A stretch of DNA of 11,138 nucleotides, taken from assembly GCA_900766125.1 (NCBI GenBank), contig CAAFUD010000288.1, positions 1-11,138 of the forward strand, given 5' to 3'. The position numbers were made by a program, and so were the translations under genes. Shown here in pieces: positions 7,322 to 11,138 of this stretch. The first letter of the stretch is position 1. Every line of letters starts with the position of its first letter. The stretch is from an uncultured Veillonella sp. Lineage in GTDB: Bacteria > Bacillota > Negativicutes > Veillonellales > Veillonellaceae. A model generated the notes under the pieces. It had not been told where the DNA came from and ran no database searches. It was given only the letters and a program-made list of their open reading frames with translations.

Positions 7322-7897
7322 GTGATTAACATTAACAATGCTGTTCAGTTTCAACATTTAATCTGGGATCGAGTAATGAAACACGCTAATATAGTAGTAG
7401 ATGCAACATGTGGTAATGGGCATGATTTACTATATTTAGCAGAACGAGCAAAAAAGGGCTGTCATCTATATGGCATCGATATTCAAATGAAAGCGATTAA
7501 TAGCAGTCAAGAGTTATTGCAGTCAAATGACATAGCGCAAGATGTAAGTCTAACATTTATTCATGACTCCCATGATCGTGCATTAGCTAATCAATTAAAA
7601 GATGAAGTTATTGATTTAATGATCTTTAACCTAGGCTATTTACCAGGTGGTGATCATCAAGTTATAACTAAACCGCATCAAACTATTGATGCCATAAATG
7701 AAGGCTTAGAAAAATTATCGAAGTCTGGAGTTATCACAATTGTTGCTTACCCTGGAACAACAGAAGGATTTGAAGAAATGCAGATGCTTAAATCGCATTT
7801 ATCAGATTTAGAACAAAAATTGTATAATGTATGTCATTGGCATCCAATGAATCAAATCAATAATCCACCTGAGTTATTTATATTGCAAAAACGATAA
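7322..7897 (+). CDS. mnmM: Class I SAM methyltransferase of the YtqB/MnmM family
   Basis: This 191-residue protein belongs to the family long called putative rRNA methylase (YtqB). YtqB of B. subtilis was later shown to be MnmM, which methylates 5-aminomethyl-2-thiouridine at tRNA wobble position 34 to mnm5s2U. Motifs are the SAM loop VVDATCGNGHD (25-35), the acidic strand end YGIDIQ (50-55), the family hallmark FNLGYLPGGDH (102-112), TIDAI (121-125) and NQINNPPELFIL (177-188). The segment YPGTTEG (143-149) seems to lack a histidine that I recall in B. subtilis YtqB (HGHPEG). The start is GTG 7322 with GAGGTGA (7311-7317) just upstream. It is the last gene before the operon terminator. The family is secure; the exact substrate is transferred from the homologue. 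Confidence 0.85.
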   Translation: MININNAVQFQHLIWDRVMKHANIVVDATCGNGHDLLYLAERAKKGCHLYGIDIQMKAINSSQELLQSNDIAQDVSLTFIHDSHDRALANQLKDEVIDLMIFNLGYLPGGDHQVITKPHQTIDAINEGLEKLSKSGVITIVAYPGTTEGFEEMQMLKSHLSDLEQKLYNVCHWHPMNQINNPPELFILQKR

Positions 7898-7902
7898 AAC
7901 GA

Positions 7903-7929
7903 AATATATCTTTATTCATTATGAATAAA
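7903..7929. promoter_or_regulatory. Possible ArgR (ARG-box-like) half-site pair
   Basis: A perfect 19-base inverted repeat, TTTATTCAT-T-ATGAATAAA (7911-7929), is made of two ARG-box half-sites facing away from each other. Bases 7903-7920 match the E. coli ARG consensus AATGAATAATTATTCATT at 14 of 18 positions by my count. It lies upstream of argR, which in other bacteria is often autoregulated, but it is also before the mnmM terminator and about 140 bases before the nearest argR promoter. In so AT-rich a region chance matches are plausible. It could equally fold as a small hairpin in the mnmM 3' end. Confidence 0.3.
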
Positions 7930-7945
7930 ACTCATAAGAAATATG

Positions 7946-7974
7946 TAAAAGCCCCTTTATAGGGGCTTTTATTT
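7946..7974 (+). terminator. Rho-independent terminator of the asp23-mnmM operon
   Basis: Arms aaaagcccc (7947-7955) and ggggctttt (7962-7970) are perfect over 9 bp with a 6-base loop, extended by a T-A pair outside. The tail TTTTATTT follows. It lies 49 bases after the mnmM stop and separates the long operon from argR-recN. The A-rich 5' side gives it some bidirectional character, though no convergent gene is present. Confidence 0.9.
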
Positions 7975-7986
7975 ATACATGTATAA
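7973..7986. repeat. 14-base perfect palindrome
   Basis: TTATACATGTATAA reads the same on both strands and directly follows the terminator tail. Its outer bases TTATAC/GTATAA recur at the outer ends of the larger inverted repeat at 8125-8159, which suggests a shared protein-binding half-site, but AT richness makes chance hard to exclude. Confidence 0.4.
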
Positions 7987-8069
7987 TCTTCTAATTTTAA
8001 ATTATTAATTTCATATAAATAGATGAAGCCTATAGGATATGTGTTTATACGCTATCAGTATATAGAAAG

Positions 8070-8097
8070 TTTACAATATTTTAAATATTAATATAAT
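8070..8097 (+). promoter_or_regulatory. Sigma70-type promoter for argR-recN
   Basis: TTTACA (8070-8075) and TATAAT (8092-8097) are separated by 16 bases, close to the housekeeping consensus. Transcription would begin near 8104 and give a leader of about 115 bases containing the 14-bp inverted repeat at 8125-8159. It is the best-scoring promoter by eye in this gap and follows the terminator of the upstream operon. Confidence 0.65.
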
Positions 8098-8124
8098 ATG
8101 CATAACTAGTATGAGACATGCAAT

Positions 8125-8159
8125 TTATACCATATATTAATTATGAATATATGGTATAA
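8125..8159. repeat. 14-bp perfect inverted repeat, candidate operator
   Basis: Arms ttataccatatatt (8125-8138) and aatatatggtataa (8146-8159) are perfect complements around a 7-base centre. The right arm includes most of an extended -10 element, TGGTATAAT (8152-8160), so a bound dimer would block that promoter. As RNA from the upstream promoter it would form an AU-rich hairpin without a U tract, so it is not a terminator. It lacks the two-sided TGAAT/ATTCA pattern of a classical ARG box, carrying only one TGAAT at 8144-8148. Confidence 0.55.
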
Positions 8160-8160
8160 T
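8152..8160 (+). promoter_or_regulatory. Possible second argR promoter (extended -10)
   Basis: TGG-TATAAT is a perfect -10 with the upstream TGN element. No good -35 is present 16-18 bases upstream, where the sequence is only an AT-rich stretch, so it would depend on the extended -10. A start near 8167 would leave a leader of about 50 bases before ATG 8219. Confidence 0.45.
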
Positions 8161-8218
8161 AATATCAGAAAAGATACTATTCTCTTTTATGTGCAAGTTT
8201 TAAAAAAGGGAGTTTAAA

Positions 8219-8674
8219 ATGAAACGCTATCGCTATAACAAAATCAAAGAAATCGTGCAGTCCAAGGCGATTGAAACTCAGGAGGAATTAGCAGCGGCCT
8301 TATTAGAAGAAGGCATTGAAGTAACGCAAGCTACAGTTTCTCGTGATATTAAGGAATTGATGTTAATCAAAATTCCTACAGGCGATGGACACTATCGATA
8401 TGCATTATCTCCAGAAGAAAATGTAGTTCTATCTCGTAGTCGAATCAATCGATTATTCCAAGATTCTCTAATTAAGGTAGATCATAGCTTGAATCAAGTT
8501 GTATTACATACAATTCCTGGTTCAGCTCAATCCGTAGCATTTTCTATTGACCATGCAAAATGGTCTGAAATTATTGGTACATTAGCTGGTGATGATACAA
8601 TTTTGTTAATTGCAAAATCTGAAGCTGAAGTTCCAGCAATTTTAGCTAAAATTCAAGATTTAATGAAGGACTAA
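8219..8674 (+). CDS. argR: Arginine repressor ArgR/AhrC
   Basis: ArgR is a hexameric, arginine-dependent regulator of arginine biosynthesis and catabolism. The 151-residue protein has an N-terminal winged helix (about 1-65) with the recognition region VTQATVSRDIKEL (35-47) and a C-terminal oligomerisation and arginine-binding domain (about 85-151) containing PGSAQSVA (100-107) and GTLAGDDTILLI (120-131). D125 and D126 align with the arginine-contacting aspartates of E. coli ArgR. Length is as expected (149-156). AAGGGAG (8206-8212) lies 6 bases before ATG 8219. recN follows 4 bases after the stop, the same pairing as ahrC-recN in Bacillus. Confidence 0.96.
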   Translation: MKRYRYNKIKEIVQSKAIETQEELAAALLEEGIEVTQATVSRDIKELMLIKIPTGDGHYRYALSPEENVVLSRSRINRLFQDSLIKVDHSLNQVVLHTIPGSAQSVAFSIDHAKWSEIIGTLAGDDTILLIAKSEAEVPAILAKIQDLMKD

Positions 8675-8678
8675 ATAG

Positions 8679-10343
8679 ATGTTAACGCAAATGAGCATTC
8701 GCAACTTTGCGTTGATTGAGCAAATGAATATTTCATTTAATGATGGCATAACTATCTTTACCGGCGAAACTGGGGCAGGGAAATCCATATTAATGGATGC
8801 CTTTAGTATCCTTTTGGGAGAGCGCGCAAGCAGCGAGTTCATTCGTCATGGTAAAGATAGTTTTGTTATAGATGGAATATTTGATATTGCCGATCACCAA
8901 AGTATACAAGAGCTATTAGAATCTAAAAATATTATGGTGGAAGAAGGGGAATTAATTCTCTCCCGTTCATTTAATCGCAATGGTAAATCTACTATCTTAG
9001 CTAATGATCAACCTATACCATTAAAAGCATTAAAAGAAATTGGTCAACATTTAGCAGATATTCATGGTCAATATAGCAATCAACGATTGTTAGATGCAGA
9101 TACTCATCATGAATATTTGGATATGTATAATAAAGAAGGACAAGTAGCTTATAAGGCCTATTTAGATGCCTATAAAGTATATAAGCAAGCTAAACAAGAT
9201 GTGGATCGCTTACAAGAAAATATGTCTGAACGAGCGCGTGAGCTCGATATGCTACGATACCAAATTGATGAAATTGAAGATGCCGGTCTCACTATTGGTG
9301 AAGATGTCTCTATTGCAGAAGAATTAAAACGTCTTGATAGCTTTGAGCATATTGATAAGGTATTAGGTTCTTGTTATGACGCCTTCTATAATGGACGCCA
9401 ACCATTACTAGACACTATTAACTCTATCAAGGTAGAGGTTAATGATCTTGTAAAGTATGATAGTGAATTAAAGGAAGTATCTGAAATGGTTGACTCTGCT
9501 TATTTTCAATTAGAGGAAGCAGCCCAATCATTAGATCGCTACAGAGATACTATCAGCTATGATGAAGAGCGCTATAAGTATTGCCAAGATCGTGACACAT
9601 TACTTTATGGGTTAAAGAAAAAATATGGTGAAACCATAGAAGAAATTCTAGCATACGAAGAAAAAGCACAAGCCCGTTTAGAAGAACTTGAAAGCCTTGT
9701 ATTTGCACAAGATGAATTAGAGGATCGTCTTCATAAAGCGCAAATAGTGGCAGAAGAGGCTTTAACGGTTTTACATGACATTCGTCAAAAAAATGCAAAA
9801 GCTATAGCTAGTGCATTACATCAAGAATTAGTAGATTTAGGAATGCCAAAAGGTGATATTCAGTTCCATATAGAGGACGGTGAAGGATTATCTCCTTTAG
9901 GTGCTAAATCAATTGAACTACTATTTTCTGCCAATAAAGGGGAGCAATTATTACCGCTTCACAAGGTAGCCTCTGGTGGTGAATTGGCTCGTATTGCGCT
10001 AGCCTTCAAATCTGTATTCCGTACTGACACTTTCAAAACAATGGTATTTGATGAAATCGATGTAGGTATCAGTGGAGATATAGCGTTAAAAGTAGCTGAA
10101 AAGATTCTACATCTATCTAAAACTAATCAAGTATTCTGTATCACTCATTTACCTCAAACTGCGAGTATTGCTAAGCAACATTATCACTTGTCTAAAATGG
10201 AACAAGATGACCGTACAGTTTCAACATTATCTGTACTTAATGAGGATGAACGTGTTACGCAAATCGCTTCCATGATGTCTGGTAGAGGTATGTCCTCAAC
10301 AGCATTAGCAGCGGCAAAAGAACTAATTGCCCATTTTAATTGA
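8679..10343 (+). CDS. recN: DNA repair protein RecN (SMC-like ATPase)
   Basis: RecN is an SMC-related ATPase recruited early to double-strand breaks, where it holds DNA ends for RecA-dependent repair. The 554-residue protein is full length. It has a Walker A loop GETGAGKS (29-36), the N-terminal segment QHLADIHGQYSNQRLLDA (123-140), two antiparallel coiled-coil arms (about 150-220 and 260-380, rich in Glu, Lys and Gln), the ABC signature ASGGELAR (431-438), Walker B MVFDEIDVGISG (455-466) and the H-loop CITHLPQ (487-493). AAGGA (8666-8670) lies inside the end of argR. No terminator follows; the TGA stop lies inside the -35 of the next promoter. I see no LexA-type SOS operator directly upstream. 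Confidence 0.96.
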   Translation: MLTQMSIRNFALIEQMNISFNDGITIFTGETGAGKSILMDAFSILLGERASSEFIRHGKDSFVIDGIFDIADHQSIQELLESKNIMVEEGELILSRSFNRNGKSTILANDQPIPLKALKEIGQHLADIHGQYSNQRLLDADTHHEYLDMYNKEGQVAYKAYLDAYKVYKQAKQDVDRLQENMSERARELDMLRYQIDEIEDAGLTIGEDVSIAEELKRLDSFEHIDKVLGSCYDAFYNGRQPLLDTINSIKVEVNDLVKYDSELKEVSEMVDSAYFQLEEAAQSLDRYRDTISYDEERYKYCQDRDTLLYGLKKKYGETIEEILAYEEKAQARLEELESLVFAQDELEDRLHKAQIVAEEALTVLHDIRQKNAKAIASALHQELVDLGMPKGDIQFHIEDGEGLSPLGAKSIELLFSANKGEQLLPLHKVASGGELARIALAFKSVFRTDTFKTMVFDEIDVGISGDIALKVAEKILHLSKTNQVFCITHLPQTASIAKQHYHLSKMEQDDRTVSTLSVLNEDERVTQIASMMSGRGMSSTALAAAKELIAHFN

Positions 10344-10368
10344 CTAAAATCGCATAATTACTTATACT
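10340..10368 (+). promoter_or_regulatory. Promoter for the dapB lysine-riboswitch leader
   Basis: TTGACT (10340-10345) and TATACT (10363-10368) are separated by exactly 17 bases. The -35 hexamer contains the TGA stop codon of recN. Transcription should start around 10375, 15 bases before the riboswitch P1 stem. Confidence 0.8.
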
Positions 10369-10389
10369 AATAGTATTAAGTGAATATGT

Positions 10390-10551
10390 TGATAGAGGTG
10401 CGAGTATAAATAGTAATCATGAGGAGTAGGCATGCATTGATCCATGATAAAAGGGATGCTTGCCGAAGTTCGGTGATTGCGACTCATCGTTCTGGTTGTC
10501 TATTTAATAAATGGACGACTGTCATCAATTTGAATTGGTGGAGTGCTATCA
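10390..10551 (+). promoter_or_regulatory. Lysine riboswitch (L box)
   Basis: The aptamer is closed by P1, tgatag (10390-10395) with ctatca (10546-10551). Conserved core elements appear in the right order: AGAGGTGCG (10394-10402), GCCGAAG (10462-10468), GGTTGTC (10494-10500), ACTGTCAT (10518-10525) and TGGAGTGCTATC (10539-10550). In known members lysine binding stabilises the aptamer and lets the downstream terminator form, so dapB should be switched off by lysine. The antiterminator partner is not obvious; one possible hairpin pairs agctt (10555-10559) with aagct (10574-10578). A 71-codon frame crossing this region is spurious. Confidence 0.93.
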
Positions 10552-10592
10552 TTGAGCTTTTAGTAACAGTTATAAGCTATATAAACTATAAG

Positions 10593-10620
10593 GCCAGTGG
10601 ATGCATCCACTGGCTTTTTT
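10593..10620 (+). terminator. Riboswitch-controlled terminator before dapB
   Basis: Arms gccagtgga (10593-10601) and tccactggc (10606-10614) pair perfectly over 9 bp around a tgca loop and are followed by six Ts (10615-10620). The T run abuts GGAGG (10621-10625), the dapB ribosome-binding site. Its position 42 bases after the riboswitch P1 fits a transcription-attenuation expression platform. It would also stop readthrough from recN. Confidence 0.92.
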
Positions 10621-10630
10621 GGAGGTATAT

Positions 10631-11138
10631 ATGATTCGAGTAATGGTAAATGGCGCTGGCGGTAAAATGGGCCGCGAAGTAGTCAAAGCAGTACATAATG
10701 ATCCTGAGTTAACATTAGTAGGCGGTATCGATCCTACTAAGGCAGGTCAAGATGTAGGCTCCGTAGCAGGCATCGAACAATTAGGAATTACAATGAATGC
10801 CTCCATCGATGAGGTTCTAGATACTAATAAACCTGATGTAATTGTAGATTTTACAAATCCTGCTGTTATTTATGAAAATGCTAAAAAAATGTTATCTGCA
10901 GGTATTCATGTAGTTATTGGTACTACAGGTTTAACTGCGGAACAACGTGACGAATTAGATGCTATTGGTCGCCAAAATAATGCAAACTGCCTTGTAGCAC
11001 CTAATTTCTCTCTTGGTGCAGTTATGATGATGAAGGTTTCTGCAGAATTAGCACCATATTTCCCTAATGTAGAGATTATTGAACTACATCATAACCATAA
11101 ATACGATGCCCCATCTGGTACATCTATTTTAACAGCTA
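10631..11138 (+). CDS. dapB: 4-hydroxy-tetrahydrodipicolinate reductase (3'-truncated by window edge)
   Basis: DapB reduces hydroxy-tetrahydrodipicolinate with NAD(P)H in the diaminopimelate/lysine pathway, which supplies both cell wall and lysine. ATG 10631 follows GGAGG (10621-10625), and 169 residues are visible of about 265. The N-terminal Rossmann nucleotide-binding loop is VNGAGGKMGREV (6-17), followed by VIVDFTNP, VVIGTTGL and the catalytic segment ELHHNHKYDAPSGTS near the right edge, which contains the active-site histidine and the substrate-binding Lys and Gly-Thr. The frame is open at the window end. Control by the upstream lysine riboswitch fits its pathway. Confidence 0.96.
   Translation, partial: MIRVMVNGAGGKMGREVVKAVHNDPELTLVGGIDPTKAGQDVGSVAGIEQLGITMNASIDEVLDTNKPDVIVDFTNPAVIYENAKKMLSAGIHVVIGTTGLTAEQRDELDAIGRQNNANCLVAPNFSLGAVMMMKVSAELAPYFPNVEIIELHHNHKYDAPSGTSILTA

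Larger units (their letters stand above)
7898..8218 (+). other. Palindrome-rich AT-rich intergenic region between mnmM and argR
   Basis: This 321-base gene-free stretch holds, in order, an ARG-like outward repeat (7903-7929), the operon terminator (7946-7974), a 14-base palindrome (7973-7986), a canonical promoter (8070-8097), a 14-bp inverted repeat overlapping a second extended -10 (8125-8160) and the argR ribosome-binding site AAGGGAG (8206-8212). No credible small gene is present; the longest short frame noted (22 codons from 8023) has no ribosome-binding site. Confidence 0.7.

Noticed and set aside
8075..8089. AATATT-TTA-AATATT repeat
   Set aside because: Short and entirely A/T in an AT-rich spacer between promoter hexamers; likely chance.
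8023..8091. 22-codon frame in the argR upstream gap
   Set aside because: It has no Shine-Dalgarno, low complexity, and covers the -35 region of the better-supported promoter.
9553..9798. Minus-strand frame of 81 codons inside recN, and similar antisense frames elsewhere
   Set aside because: They mirror the codon pattern of well-supported genes on the other strand and show no ribosome-binding site or family motif.
10419..10634. 71-codon frame on the + strand between recN and dapB
   Set aside because: It lies within the lysine riboswitch and terminator, has no family resemblance, and overlaps the dapB start; the RNA structure explains the sequence.
1..11138. Mobile elements, CRISPR, tRNA or rRNA genes, phage or defence genes
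   Set aside because: Searched by eye on both strands; no terminal repeats with transposase, no spaced direct repeats, no tRNA cloverleaf, and all large frames belong to housekeeping families.

Overview
This window looks like core chromosome from an AT-rich, low-GC Firmicutes-type bacterium. The protein sequences and the two Asp23 genes ahead of nusB fit the Negativicutes, with Veillonella or a close relative as my best guess. That is an inference from gene order, codon bias and remembered family sequences, not from a database search. Every gene is on the + strand. I see no mobile element, CRISPR array, tRNA or rRNA.

Layout. (1) Positions 1-527 hold the 3' part of efp (elongation factor P), followed by a rho-independent terminator at 602-648. 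(2) Positions 662-7897 hold ten tightly packed genes that look like one operon: two Asp23-family genes, nusB, a TsaD/Kae1-like paralogue, xseA, xseB, ispA, a divergent-PAP2 (DUF212/YuiD-like) membrane protein, tlyA, nadK and an mnmM/ytqB-type methyltransferase. Neighbours overlap or lie within about 30 bases, and a strong terminator at 7946-7974 closes the unit. (3) Positions 7898-8218 are an AT-rich gap with two candidate argR promoters, a 14-bp inverted repeat, a short perfect palindrome and an ARG-box-like repeat. (4) argR and recN follow, 4 bases apart. (5) A sigma70-type promoter overlaps the recN stop codon and drives a lysine riboswitch (10390-10551) with a terminator (10593-10620), controlling dapB, which runs off the right edge.

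The order efp - asp23/yqhY - nusB - xseA - xseB - ispA - tlyA - nadK - argR - recN is the same backbone known from Bacillus subtilis and many Clostridia. Two genes usual there are absent: folD (between nusB and xseA) and dxs (between ispA and tlyA). Their positions hold the Kae1-like paralogue and the DUF212 protein. The cluster mixes translation and RNA modification (EF-P, TlyA, MnmM), transcription elongation (NusB), DNA repair (Exo VII, RecN), isoprenoid synthesis (IspA), cofactor supply (NadK) and amino-acid control (ArgR, lysine riboswitch/DapB).

I do not see a wholly new multi-gene system. The least understood items are the Kae1-like paralogue, which has lost the acidic CDET pair of true TsaD; the DUF212 protein beside ispA; the paired Asp23 genes behind a terminator; and the palindrome-rich argR control region.
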